DNA from: Cryptomeria japonica
Taxonomy: Eukaryota > Streptophyta > Pinopsida > Cupressales > Cupressaceae
Assembly (NCBI RefSeq): GCF_030272615.1
Contig: NC_081413.1
Span: forward strand, 555,921,136-555,985,135
DNA: 64,000 nucleotides
Direction: 5' to 3'
Numbering within the stretch: the stretch's first letter is position 1; every line of letters begins with the position of its first letter. A model generated the notes under the pieces. It saw nothing but the letters and a program-made list of their open reading frames with translations. It searched no databases and was not told the DNA's origin. Shown here piece by piece: positions 12,187 through 22,519 of the stretch. Position numbers and translations under genes: made by a program.

Positions 12187-13253
12187 CTACCTTCTACTTT
12201 CCTTTCTCATTTTCTTTGTCATTGCTAACTGGTTTAGTCTTGCTTCTGCAATACTTAGCAATATGACATATTTTGTTGCATGCATAACATGTAACATTAT
12301 TCTTTTGAATTGCTTTGCCATATCTGGTGCCATTCCTTGATCTGCATTGGTTATCCAAATGTCCAAGCTTTCCACTTGTGTGACACTTAACATTCATTTT
12401 GCAATCTTCTGACTTATGACCATATTTATCACAATTTGTGCATTGACCAGGAACTGAGTTGTAGTTTTTTATTTGTTGTATTTCTACATTGTTTAGCCAT
12501 ATGCCAAAATTTATGACAAATAAAGCATCTACCACTGAATTTGTAAGCATTAGATTTCCTTACCGGTTTCCTCTGGTTAGATGAGTTTTGCATACCGGTT
12601 GTTTGACCTTCATTTGTAGTATCGGAGCTTTCACCTTGTTCAAATCCAAGTCCTCTAAAATCATCACTCTGCCTTTGTCTTTTCAATAAATCATCCAACT
12701 GTGTAGCACTAATCCTAAATTTTTCTTTATACTCACTTGCAATAGTCAGATCATTTCTCAGAACCACTATTTGTCTTTCAAGCTCTTGTTCATTATTTTG
12801 GGATTGTACCAAATCAATTCTCAACATATCATTCTCATGAGCCAATCTGCCACATTCTTCAAATTTGTTCTTCAAAGATACAACACAATTTTCTTCCTTC
12901 TTCATTCTGTCCTCAATTTCTTTTGACATCCTCATAGTCAAGTCTTGCATTTCATTCTTCATGAGCATGTTTGCTTGACTCAGCTTCTGACATTTTTTCT
13001 TAAGTGCATTTTTCTCTTCATGATCCTGGTTTTGCAAAAGTTCCTTCCTCGTAGCTTGAGTAGATGATAACCTTTCTTGTAGAACAAGAATGAATTCATT
13101 AGCCGAATTCAATTCATCTTGCAGCTTCAAGTTCTTCAACCTTTTAGCATCATAATCCTCAAGTGCCATCTTAAGTTGCTTCTCCATAGCCATGTTTAAT
13201 GATTCTGGCTTCTGGATCTTTCTCAAGCTATTAAACTTCCTCCGAGGCACCAT
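12187..13253 (-). pseudogene. ORF1 of element A: coiled-coil, zinc-knuckle Gag-like protein (frameshifted)
   Basis: The ATG lies directly downstream of the primer site. The first 274 codons give a long, heptad-rich coiled coil (about residues 20-190), then a CCHC zinc knuckle at C243, C246, H251 and C256. After a frameshift the second piece (12550-12194) has a complete knuckle at C37, C40, H45 and C50. A second knuckle has Ser in place of its second Cys (position 59), and a third is complete at C88, C91, H96 and C101. Zinc knuckles of this type bind nucleic acid in retroelement nucleocapsids. The protein has no UBN2-type Gag domain, unlike elements I and E. It probably packages the element RNA; this role is inferred. 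Confidence 0.75.
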
Positions 13254-13267
13254 GCTCTAATACCAAT
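13254..13267 (-). promoter_or_regulatory. Primer binding site of element A
   Basis: On the minus strand it reads ATTGGTATTAGAGC, immediately after the LTR end. It corresponds to the copia primer site complementary to initiator tRNA-Met (TGGTATCAGAGC), with one C-to-T change. Confidence 0.85.
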
Positions 13268-14095
13268 TGTTGGAATACAAGGAATCCAAGAACACTGGGG
13301 GTGGGGAGTGAATTAGTGTTCTTTCGGTAATATAATATTTTACCTTATGTCATTACCAAAATTTAGGGCAAGAATGCGATTTTTTTTTTTTTAAATTCCA
13401 ACCTAATAACATTAAATTGCCCTTATGAAATGTACTATCAAGTTTGTCTTAACTAAGTGTGAGTTAACTCTAACCACTAACTCAAGTAATCAAATTAATT
13501 AAAATTATATGTTGGATTCTAATGGAATAGCTTTATTGTCGCATCGCTCTTAATCAATAACTAAGACAAATAAATAACTTAGAAAAAGATTAATCCCCAA
13601 TATCCATTCATTGTTCTTAGGATCTAATTAAACCAGTCCTAGCACTTAGTTTTATAAGTGTCTTTATTTTACTTAACAATAATTAAATAGTAGATTAAAC
13701 TAAAACAACTAAAGGGTCGATTATATTCGTAAATGAATATTTTCCTATCAAGTTTAATCACATGCACCTACATCTAGGAGAGCTAAAAAAAATTAAACCC
13801 TCTAGTCCAATAATTTACATTTAGAATTAAATTCCCTAATTGTTTGATTTCAATCATCTAAATTTATTTAATTAAAAATAAATATTATTTCATAGATTTT
13901 TAATTCAAAAATATCTCAATCTATTTAAATTTAAAATTAAATATTAACTTCATTAATATTTAATTCATAAACATCTCAATCTATTTAAATTTAAAATAAA
14001 TATTAACTTCATTAATATTTAATTCATAAACATTTCAATCTATTTAAATTTAAAATTAAATATAAACTTCATTAATATTTAACTTGAAACATCTC

Positions 14096-14126
<31 letters not shown>

Positions 14127-14129
<3 letters not shown>

Positions 14130-14226
14130 GGGTCTTACCCATGCAAACCCTAACCCTTATTTATACTATAAAATAAGCCTCTCCTTATTTTATTTTAATT
14201 TTATTAACCACATTTTATATAGATAT

Positions 14227-14295
<69 letters not shown>

Positions 14296-14383
14296 GGGTC
14301 TTACCCATGCAAACCCTAACCCTTATTTATACTATAAAATAAGCCTCTCCTTATTTTATTTTAATTTTATTAACCACATTTTA
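14127..14383 (-). repeat. Perfect 91-bp direct repeat around an (AT)n tract, with promoter-like sequence
   Basis: The segments 14127-14217 and 14293-14383 appear identical and are separated by about 70 bp of mostly AT repeat (14221-14292). Another (AT)n tract lies just before the first copy. Each copy carries, on the minus strand, TATAGTATAAATAAGGG, a good TATA context, so the LTR promoter of N appears to be duplicated. Confidence 0.75.
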
Positions 14384-14530
14384 CCCTAGCCCTAACTAGG
14401 CTAGGGTTTCTTCCCATTTTTCTTTTTTTGTTGTTTTGGGTTTGTGCAGGGCCGAATGGTGTCCACGGGTGGCGGCCATGGCAAAGGGGCGGGGCGGAGA
14501 TTGAGAGGGCGGCAGGTAGGTGGCTCTGCT

Positions 14531-14658
14531 CACTGTGGTTGCCCATAGTGGTGGCCCTTGGGCCGTCCACTGTGGATGCCCACAGTGGCGCCGACCGGGG
14601 TGCCCACTATGCCCTACACAGTGTTCGACCCTATCGTCCACTATGCATTGCATAGTGG
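14531..14658. repeat. GC-rich island with clustered perfect palindromes
   Basis: Within an AT-rich element this stretch (part of a GC-rich block at about 14440-14690) holds three or four inverted repeats. One at 14567-14588 has 9-bp arms CCACTGTGG and CCACAGTGG with a 4-nt loop. Another at 14638-14658 has arms CCACTATGC and GCATAGTGG with a 3-nt loop. GGCCCTTGGGCC lies at 14553-14564. A weaker hairpin with CACTGTGG lies at 14531-14550. Confidence 0.75.
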
Positions 14659-14742
14659 GTTCAGCCCAGACCGACCCCCTCGAACCTTTTTCTTTTTAAT
14701 TTTTTTTTATTTAAAATTTATTTGTTTAGTTTTTTTTTGTTA

Positions 14743-14743
14743 A

Positions 14744-14793
<50 letters not shown>

Positions 14794-14840
14794 ATATGTA
14801 TATATATATGTATATATATGTATGTATATATGTGTATATG

Positions 14841-14908
<68 letters not shown>

Positions 14909-14936
14909 CATATATATATTTATATGTATTTTTATT

Positions 14937-14972
<36 letters not shown>
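14743..14972. repeat. Compound (TA)n, (GT)n microsatellite
   Basis: TA repeats run from about 14748 to 14785, TATG variants to 14846, GT repeats to about 14906, and a second GT tract from 14939 to 14972. The long apparent ORFs across this stretch on both strands are repeat artefacts. Confidence 0.9.
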
Positions 14973-14981
<9 letters not shown>

Positions 14982-17871
14982 GTAATTTGCATGTATATAA
15001 TTATATATTTATATATATATATATTTTATATATAAGAAAATCTAATGTATAGACAAAAGTATTTTAATTATAAGTATGTATTCGAACACAAAAGTTTACT
15101 GTACAAAATACAGAAGTTATTATATTGCTTTTTTTTTAATCTTTTTAAACAATTTCATTAAACCTATTCTAAAATAAAGCAATGTATTTTCTTTTAAACA
15201 TTAATTAGAAAAAAAAAAAAAACAATCAGAGATAGACTATTTAGCTATAGTTTTATTTTATGCAATAATTAAATCACAAAGTTACATAACTCTAGAATTT
15301 ATTGAAGTAAATCCTACAAATAGCCATGATGATTTTCTTGGATTTAATATCTGCAAATAAATAAAATGACAGATACAATAAACTTTATAGCAACGATATA
15401 AATGACAAATTTTAATAAAATTAACAACAACTAAATAAATCTATAATCTATTAATTTAAAACCTTAGAGATGGCTATATAATCTTTGATTTTATTTTCTG
15501 CAATTAATATAAAATCACCAATAAAATAAAATCACAAATTTAAATAAGATAAATTCTATGTTTCCATGTATAGATCTAAATACTTTTATTTTCAGCCTCC
15601 TGCATGCATGCAAAATCAATTCTATTTCTTTTCAAATAAATTGTTTTCAAATGCGTAAGGGAAACAACAATTTTCTTTCTTTTCAAAATATTCTATACAC
15701 ACAAATATTTATTTCAAAACTTTAGGAACTACAATCAGAAATAATCATTTTCTTTTCTGCAATACAACTTAAATGACTATTACAAATATTCAAATCTTAT
15801 CTCCAAGATACTCTTGTCACTTTACAATTAGGACTCTCATTTCTAATAAATGAGGAAAGTAATAAACACATATCTAAATATTTTTCTACAACAACTAATT
15901 CTAGCCACATCTACTTGTCTAGCTATTTTCTTCTAACAACCTGCAATTTAATCAAAAGCTATAACCATGGAGAGCTCACCTCCTAGCCTAGGCTAACTGG
16001 TAGCCACCCCCGAGCTTGGAGAACCAAGCCCTAGACAGGATTACACACATGCAAACACGGTAAACAAGGGAAAAATAAACACAACACATTCCCAACCCAA
16101 GGCTATACTGCACCACACATTTGTGATGTCTTTTCAAGGGTGGTAGTGGACCAAGTACCCTGAGGAGACTGCAAGTATGGTAAGACTAATAACCACCTCA
16201 TGACAAACCAAATACATCATAAGTATACCAACCCCACATTCCTTATGCTCCCCAAGGCATTCATGCCTTATTTCCCTCCTTATGACCCCCAATGCATAAA
16301 CAAGCCATGCAGCAAGGGTCACATAAAATCCCTTGTGATCACTCTCATTACAAGAGCTGTCACTTCTACCACCCACAAGACCATCCTCTCTCCCAAGAGT
16401 AGGAGGCCTTGATTACTCCCAAGCACATAAAATGCCAAACAAAAGTAAAACATAAAAACACCAAATATTTTTCCAAGGGGAAATATGCAAGAAAACAAGC
16501 CTTTTACACAAGCAATTCTTTCAAAACAACATGCAATATGAAAACATTACAAGAAAGGTAGAACCAACCTTCAACTACCCAAAGGTATGCTAGTTTTGTT
16601 GAGGAAAAGTAGCCCAATTCCCCAAGTCTTTCCTTTCTACCCTTAACCAAATTCTTAATTTCAAAATCTCTTTTTTCTTCATTCAAAAATCCTTGTCTCC
16701 AAAAATGGAGAGTGGGTGATTACCCACTAATTTTCTAATTCTTGCTTAAGAAGCCCTTTGTGAGAGTTCTCACAAGTTTTTAAAACTGAAAAGGAAGGTA
16801 AGGTAAAATGGGAAAGGGAACTCTCATTCAAAAAGGAAGGTTAACAACTTAGTTCAACCTTCTAATTTCCATTTTCGCACAACTTAGAAAAGTCACTTTT
16901 TAAGGTGTCTAAAAGGTCACATGGGAGTAGAAACTTGCCTAAAATTAATCCTAACCCTTAGGTATACCTTATGGGCTTTAGGAAACCCTAATAAACTACC
17001 CCTAGGAGTCCATTTAACCCTTTTTAAACCCCTCTAAAGTTTATTTTCGGGTCAAACCTAAGTTGACCATCCCAAAGACTCTTTACCCAAGGCATTTATG
17101 GAATCATATTAAATTAATTGAAAAAGCTAGAGTTAAACAACTCCCTCCAAGAGACAAATTTAAAAACTTAAACATAAATCAAAATATGTGTCAAGTGACA
17201 CAAGAAAATACTTTTACAAAATTATACATGAAATCTTGTCTCTTGTTGGATTTACACAAATAAACAAAATTCAATTTACCATTCATGCAACAATCACTTT
17301 CACCAATAAAATACGATACAAATGAGGTGTTGTCTCTCCAAATAGACAAACCCTAGTTTTACGAACGCGCATAGGTCTAGGTTTGGTTCTCCATAATATT
17401 TCCATGGTCACATGGATAATTTTCCTACGCATCTCAATTACACATTAGTAATTTCAAATAACCTCATATATATAATACAAAACACATGAATAAGAATACA
17501 CATCAAACACTCTACAACCAATATACACTTAATCAAATCAATACACTTTATATCCAACAAATCCACATAAGCAATTATCATAATTTTCATAATTTTGATC
17601 CACACATAAAACATACATCCTATTTCTATCATCATAGTAAAGTCCTACAAATCCAATAATGACATATATCATCGCAAATTCATCATATTCAAAAATCATG
17701 TAGAGTTCTATATCATAAAGCATATAAATGAAGCATCAACATAAAGCAATGTTATCCAAATCATGGAATCATATAAGTTCTAAATCCATAATGCATAAAA
17801 ATAAAGCATCCATAATAGTCTCAACATAAAAATTACTGAACTGCTAGACCGAGTCAGGGTAGGGCCTCACA
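14973..17871. other. AT-rich remainder of element N, no gene seen
   Basis: No open frame longer than about 80 codons and no retroelement motif is present. Short frames near 16134-16412 overlap on opposite strands and have no recognisable content. Confidence 0.45.
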
Positions 17872-18415
17872 CATTATTACAACATACATATATAAACTGA
17901 CAAATGAAGAAATATATAACATGAAGTAAATAAACCAGCCACATGAATGAACACCATAACACACTGAATTTTATACGTGGAAAACCTCAAAGAGGAAAAA
18001 CCACGTTGGGATTTGTGACCCACAATATCAATTCACTAGCCATGTGAAAGATATTACATAGTATGGGGGCCTGCACATGCAGGAAGGCACACTTCCTAGA
18101 GCACACTGCTCAACACAAAAGAGTCTCATGGACTACAAGCTTCTGCTAAGATAAAACAACAAAGATGAACTCACAAAATGCATATGCAATGCCAAAAAGA
18201 GTTTCGGTTATAGCTCTGTTCTGTACCCATTCATAAACCCTAAACCCTTTTACTAGTATCTCCTTTCCTCCAAGAATTATTTACAAACCATCTATTGATC
18301 ATTGCATGATATAACTTTCACATACAAATGAGCTACATACATATCCTTCACATCACATTATTATGCTTCCTTGTCTTATTCATTGTCCTATATGAAAATG
18401 ACCTAATAGACTGAC

Positions 18416-18425
18416 TTATATACCC
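18416..18425 (-). promoter_or_regulatory. TATA box of the 5' LTR of A
   Basis: The minus strand reads GGGTATATAA. The same box occurs in the 3' LTR near 7850. The nested insertion lies downstream of it and would interrupt any transcript. Confidence 0.5.
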
Positions 18426-18725
18426 TTTACAAACAATATGTCTTATGTCAGCTTACAATACAAAAGATATTCAATGTTGGCCTTATACAATAATTACAAA
18501 ATTATTTTACAAATAAAAACCTTTCGGATCCCAGACTGATGTCGGCTTCACTGAAGTGCTAGATGTCGATGTCAGTGTCAGTGCCGGTGCAGGTTATGAC
18601 CCTAATTACTCCAATATCGGTATTTGCTGGTGTATGCCTCCAATGTCGATATATGCCTTCTACAAAATCTTTTTGCCATCAATGACAACATATGAATCCA
18701 ATGAGTTTCAATTGCCAACATTTTG

Positions 18726-19285
18726 TATTTTATATTCTTTTAGTTGCATAACTTCACAAAATCTTATCAAGTGCTTCCAAGTTCGGTTGTGTGTAGAATA
18801 TGTACATATAATATGATGGTTTTAATAATTTAACTCAAACATTTTATCAAATTAGTTAGAATCTCAAATATATGATATTTATGGTTGAGTGAAATATTGT
18901 TCATTGCAATATAGTTTATTTTGGATTTCATCAAATTTTTCAAAATTAGGGCTAAAACTATGTAGATCATTGATTGTTTACATTTCTATTTACTTTAAAC
19001 CCTAATATCTTTTGAATTTTTTGTATATTTGATTAATTTAGGAGATTACTAATATTAGATTAGAATCTTAATCCTTTCAACTTGTTATTATAACATATAT
19101 TTTCTACTTGCATGTTCTCCTATTATTGATATAAATGTTACGATTCATTTTTAAGCAGTGAATGAATTGTGTAGCTTGTTTATGCATTTCCTATTCAACT
19201 TGTTGATCTCTTATGTAATTAACATGTTGATCGAGTCATTGAATCATCCAACATAGTCATTATTTGATAACCATGACTTTGTGGT
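18726..19285. other. AT-rich spacer
   Basis: The first 80 bp may continue the decayed RT fragment interrupted by element A. The rest is AT-rich with no supported feature. Confidence 0.4.
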
Positions 19286-19667
19286 TGTTAGTGTGAAAAA
19301 GTGTTTTACCTAACTAGTTTTCTTTTAGCCTACTTAGTTGAGTTCTATTCACACTATGCTTAAGCTCACTTAGAGGTTTGAGATATTCTCTCCTCACCTT
19401 TGGGAGGTTAGCTAGAATTTTGTCTCACCTCATGTAGGCTCACCAAGTGTCCCAACACTTGTTTATATAGTCTTACACTTGTACATTGCATACTTGGAGG
19501 GTAGGCATAGTTTCACTCCTACCTTCTCACATCTTCTTGTTTGCCTTTATATGCAAGGCACCTTTTGTACATTTGTGACATTTTTTACTTATTACATTTT
19601 TCATTTTTCATATTGTTGGTTTGTAGAGAGTATTTTATTTTGAAAGTGGTCTTGGTTGTTTCCAACA
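19286..19667 (+). repeat. Candidate 5' LTR of X (382 bp)
   Basis: It starts TGTTAGTGTG and ends TTTCCAACA. A TATA-like box (TTTATATAG, near 19460) and a second TTTATATG near 19556 lie inside. There is no second copy in the window for comparison. Confidence 0.5.
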
Positions 19668-19680
19668 TGGTATGAAAGAA
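19668..19680 (+). promoter_or_regulatory. Candidate primer binding site of X
   Basis: It reads TGGTATGAAAGAA directly after the LTR end. The first six bases and the overall pattern fit the initiator-Met primer site TGGTATCAGAGC, with substitutions. Confidence 0.45.
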
Positions 19681-20080
19681 AACTTACAAAATATATCCCT
19701 CTTTTCTCATGATTTTGTAATGGTTGTGGGCATGAGGGAAAAAAATGGCACATCATGGAGCAAAATAGATGTCATGGTTATGCTTTGGAGGGTCCAAAGA
19801 TAAATTTTCATATATAACACTTTGTGTTTCATGTTGTCCTTATTTTTGTTTTATGTGAAAATAGGACAACCCCTATGAATTTTTCACAATTTGCCCTCTT
19901 TTCTTTTAAAGTCAAGAAAATGAGACATTTTGGTCATCTCATTCATCCTCAAAAATGTGTTATTCGACATAGAAATTTCCTCATTGAGTTAAAATTCCAA
20001 AATTTTAACTTAGAAATTGATTTTCCTTGTTTTGGTGTATAATCAGGTTTTATCTCTAATTCTGCATCATCTTTGGTCAT

Positions 20081-20119
20081 TAAGTGTAAAATTGGGTTTA
20101 AACCCTGATTATAAACTTA
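20081..20119 (+). repeat. Isolated palindrome upstream of the hairpin array
   Basis: The arms TAAGTG...GGGTTT and AAACCC...AAACTTA pair around a central GGGTTTAAACCC, with one gap. A similar isolated palindrome lies at 20638-20669 (GTACAAATCGGACC, TATA, GGTTCGATTTACAC). Both look like outlying members of the array at 20981-21728. Confidence 0.6.
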
Positions 20120-20149
20120 GTAATTAATTTCAGTGTAAATTGGACCTCT

Positions 20150-20605
20150 AGGACTCGCTAGGGTCAGCTAGGAGCCCCCCCACCCCATTATAGTTAGTTA
20201 CAATAGGGCTCCCATGAATAGAATTACCACCTAAGAAACCCACTGTTTAAGTGGGGTACTCTCCATCTAGTATGAGTAATTGAATCTGGCACTAGCGAGT
20301 TATAGCACTAGCAATGAAATAGTCTATGGAAAGAGCTACTAAGGAAGAGACTTCTAGGTGGGTCGAGCGCATGAACTATTGTTAGTGTCAGGGGTTCGAT
20401 CTAGCCATAGGTTCTAACCATCTATTGAATAACCACTATCAAAGGGATTTCTATGCCATAGATCTCCTTAAAGCTAGACCCAACCCAGAGGCATATTACT
20501 TATAAGAGGGTAACCGCTTGACTGATAGAAGTAACTGATAGAAATAGGAATCCAGAATTAGTAGGATTAATTAGTCAACTTGCTATCCCTTTAGAATAGT
20601 AGGGG
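20150..20605 (+). mobile_element. Possible tRNA-derived SINE or other insertion in the X leader
   Basis: The stretch is richer in GC than its surroundings. It contains GGTTCGATC at 20393-20401, which fits a pol III B box, with a weak A-box-like stretch near 20359-20371. It seems to interrupt a palindrome, since GTGTAAATTGGACC lies before it (about 20132) and AAATTTACAC after it (about 20612). I found no clear target duplication or tail. Confidence 0.3.
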
Positions 20606-20980
20606 CCCATAAAATTTACACCTTTTTGGCCATTTGAGTACAAATCGGACCTATAGGTTCGATTTACACCTCTATTATGCATAATTTGGTAATTAATGTT
20701 TTGGAGTTTGTTTCAAATTGGGTTTATTTACCCATTTATTTTTTATTTTAGCCATAATTTTCTCATTATCACTTTCTTGGTGGATTGAAGAGCTCGATTT
20801 TCTCAATCTTCATTCATTGATTGTGGTATGTATCATTTTCTCAAAGCTTTTTAGCTTTTCACATTGTCGTGCCCTATTTTTTCTCATTGGTAGAAATCAA
20901 ATTTCAAACCCGACACATATCAAAATATGTATCAGATTACAAATCTGATTTAGTTATTTTTTAACCATGTCATGCATCAT

Positions 20981-21728
20981 GGTAGTGGTAGGACTGTATG
21001 TCCGTCATACACCATGGAATGCATCATGGTGTGTGGTGGGCACACACCCCCGCCATCTTCACCTCTTATTTTGTTGTTCATGGAAGTTATGCCTCGGCAG
21101 GGGTATTACCCCAACCCTCACCATAGTCTATGAGTGTGGTGGTGATTGGGGTTGTATCCCTGTCCCACCCTTTGTTCTTCCTTTCATTACAATGATGGTG
21201 GGCGGATTTGTATCCCTGACACCCACCACTATCTCTGTAGTGATGATGGTTGGGCTTACAAAAGTGACCACCACAAGATTTTGGTTCGCTATTTGCTAAG
21301 TGGTAGATGGGATTATAACCCCACCTGACACTATTTTTTTATTTTTCTTTTTTATGAAGTGTCGGACGGGGTTGTAACCTCACATGACACTATTTGGTTT
21401 GAATTTCCTTTTTGAAAGTATCAATCAGGGTTAGAACCCCGCCCAACACATCTTTGGTCTTTTCATATATATTAAGTGTAGATCAAACTTTAAGTCCAAT
21501 AGACACTTAATTTAAATTATAGTTAGTGCATATCGGAGTTATAACTCTAATTTGCACTACTTTGTGGGTTTTTCATGATGTAAATCATAGTTATAACTCC
21601 GATTTGCGCTACTTTTCATATTGCTTTTTACATGAAGTGCAAATCATACTTTTAAGTCCGATATGCACTTGGCTTTGATTTCACTTATGTTTAAGTGCAA
21701 ATTGGACTTATAAGTCTAATTTGAACCT
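20981..21728 (+). repeat. Tandem array of about 14 hairpin-forming palindromes, period about 50-60 bp
   Basis: Each unit is an imperfect palindrome of 31-37 bp plus a T-rich spacer of about 15-25 bp. The clearest units lie at 21138-21169, 21197-21227, 21300-21331, 21358-21391, 21417-21450, 21473-21509, 21524-21559, 21579-21609, 21635-21670 and 21693-21728. Arm sequence varies between units but stays self-complementary. Outer stems are GGTGGG/CCCACC, AGTGTC/GACACT or AGTGCA/TGCACT, and cores are GGGGTT/AACC, GAGTTA/TAACTC or GGACTTA/TAAGTC. In the unit at 21524-21559 about 15 of 18 positions pair. Earlier units (20981-21125) are weaker. The array ends about 120 bp before the ORF at 21850. Confidence 0.8.
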
Positions 21729-21849
21729 GATGCACACACATACAAATTCATGATTTTTGATCAATGTGTGATTGATCGATGGAATTTTCCTATCAAATGA
21801 AGATTTTATGAAGGATAATCATTTCAAATGATGATCTTTTCATGATATA

Positions 21850-22512
21850 GTGCATCCATTGAAAATGTCAAGAGCTTCACCGAGCAAAAAATTAATGAAA
21901 TTTAAGAAGCAAGAAATACATCTAGTATTTCCTTCTTCTTTGGTGACATCAAATATCAACAATATCATGAACATCGAGATTAGTCATGTGGATCTTGATG
22001 AGTTATTGAAGAAGGTGAAATCACCACCAGTGCCCTACAAGATGGAGCCCACCATAAATAGTGAAATTCATCTAGTGGTCGCATTTCCCATGTCGGCTCA
22101 AAATCTAGAATGTGTGTTGACTCTTGTCAATAGATATGATTCTACCACCAGATCAATGAAGGATGCAGATGGGAAGAAAATACTCATCAAATTTGATGAG
22201 GATTTATTTGATACAATTTTCAAATGTTCTCCTATTGATCAGTATGGAGATATTGATATGCAATCAGCAATACCTTATTTTGATAAGAATTCAAAGAAAT
22301 GCAAGAAGAATATGAATGGGAATTGGCTAAAAACACCTAGGTCCACAATTTCTAGGTGGTCAAAAACTCTTCCCCGCAGTGACTTCATTGAGGAGGTTAA
22401 TGATCTTATTACTCTTCTCAATAGAGTAAAAGGACTTCCAACTTCCAATAATTATCATAAATGGATGTATCAATACATTCATGTCATCCGGCAGAATAAG
22501 AAGGTCTTCTAG
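21850..22512 (+). CDS. 220-codon ORF of element X, unknown retroelement protein
   Basis: This is an uninterrupted frame, unusual among the decayed ORFs around it. I do not recognise the family. The N-terminus is basic (SKKLMKFKKQE). The middle has an acidic segment (DADGKKILIKFDEDLFDTIF). The C-terminal third has a hydrophobic, probably helical block (DFIEEVNDLITLLNRVKGL), then HKWMYQYIHVIRQNKK. There are no zinc knuckles, signal peptide or membrane segments. The start shown is the first ATG; the next methionine is at residue 6. The stop lies only 8 bp before the insertion point of D. The block organisation vaguely recalls the helical N-terminal part of ORF2 in the pol-less copia elements, but I see no convincing shared motif. 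Confidence 0.5.
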   Translation: MHPLKMSRASPSKKLMKFKKQEIHLVFPSSLVTSNINNIMNIEISHVDLDELLKKVKSPPVPYKMEPTINSEIHLVVAFPMSAQNLECVLTLVNRYDSTTRSMKDADGKKILIKFDEDLFDTIFKCSPIDQYGDIDMQSAIPYFDKNSKKCKKNMNGNWLKTPRSTISRWSKTLPRSDFIEEVNDLITLLNRVKGLPTSNNYHKWMYQYIHVIRQNKKVF

Positions 22513-22519
22513 GGTAAAC

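Larger units (their letters stand above)
13348..17871 (-). mobile_element. Element N: 4.5-kb LTR-like insertion without ORFs
   Basis: The unit starts TGTCATTACC and ends GGCCTCACA on the plus strand. It is flanked by CCTTA (13343-13347) and CATTA (17872-17876), a 5-bp duplication with one mismatch. Read on the minus strand it starts TGTGAGGCCCTACCCTGAC, similar to the start of element G (TGTAGTGTCCCTCCTTGAC), and both end in a TTTTGG-containing stretch. I see no gag, pol, primer site or internal LTR pair, so it is probably a very long solo LTR. It holds microsatellites, a duplicated promoter-like segment and a GC-rich palindromic island. Confidence 0.7.
7223..18720 (-). mobile_element. Element A: pol-less copia-like LTR retrotransposon
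   Basis: The two LTRs begin TGTTGGAATACAAGG on the plus strand and end GCCAACA. The flanking 5-bp duplication TTTTG is perfect (7218-7222 and 18721-18725). Read on the minus strand the order is 5' LTR, initiator-Met-type primer site, coiled-coil/zinc-knuckle ORF1, unknown ORF2, polypurine tract, 3' LTR. No protease, integrase or reverse-transcriptase motif occurs inside. Without the nested 4.5-kb insertion in its 5' LTR the element is close to 7.0 kb. Both ORFs carry stops and frameshifts, so this copy is dead. It would have needed pol from another element. Confidence 0.9.
13268..18720 (-). repeat. 5' LTR of element A, interrupted by N
   Basis: The LTR runs 13268-13347, is broken by the insertion 13348-17871, and resumes at 17877. 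The two parts together match the 3' LTR (7223-8141) in order. Confidence 0.9.
19286..22519 (+). mobile_element. Element X: 5' part of a plus-strand LTR retrotransposon
   Basis: A candidate LTR (19286-19667) is followed directly by a primer-site-like sequence, a leader of about 2.2 kb, and an ORF at 21850-22512. The element is cut at 22519 by insertion of D, and the rest would lie beyond D, outside the window. The leader carries the tandem palindrome array. The second LTR is not visible, so the call depends on the TGTT...AACA termini, the primer site and the TATA box. Confidence 0.5.

Noticed and set aside
14141-14155. AAACCCTAACCC resembles plant telomere repeat
   Set aside because: It is only about two units, part of the duplicated 91-bp LTR segment, with no array.
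14396-14655. Overlapping ORFs in the GC-rich island
   Set aside because: Open frames on both strands are expected from base composition and palindromes. No motif or homologous copy supports them.
14722-15052. Several ORFs of 60-83 codons on both strands
   Set aside because: They are translations of TA and GT microsatellites.
16134-16412. Overlapping 80- and 70-codon ORFs in element N
   Set aside because: They lie on opposite strands over the same bases, with no motif and no second copy.
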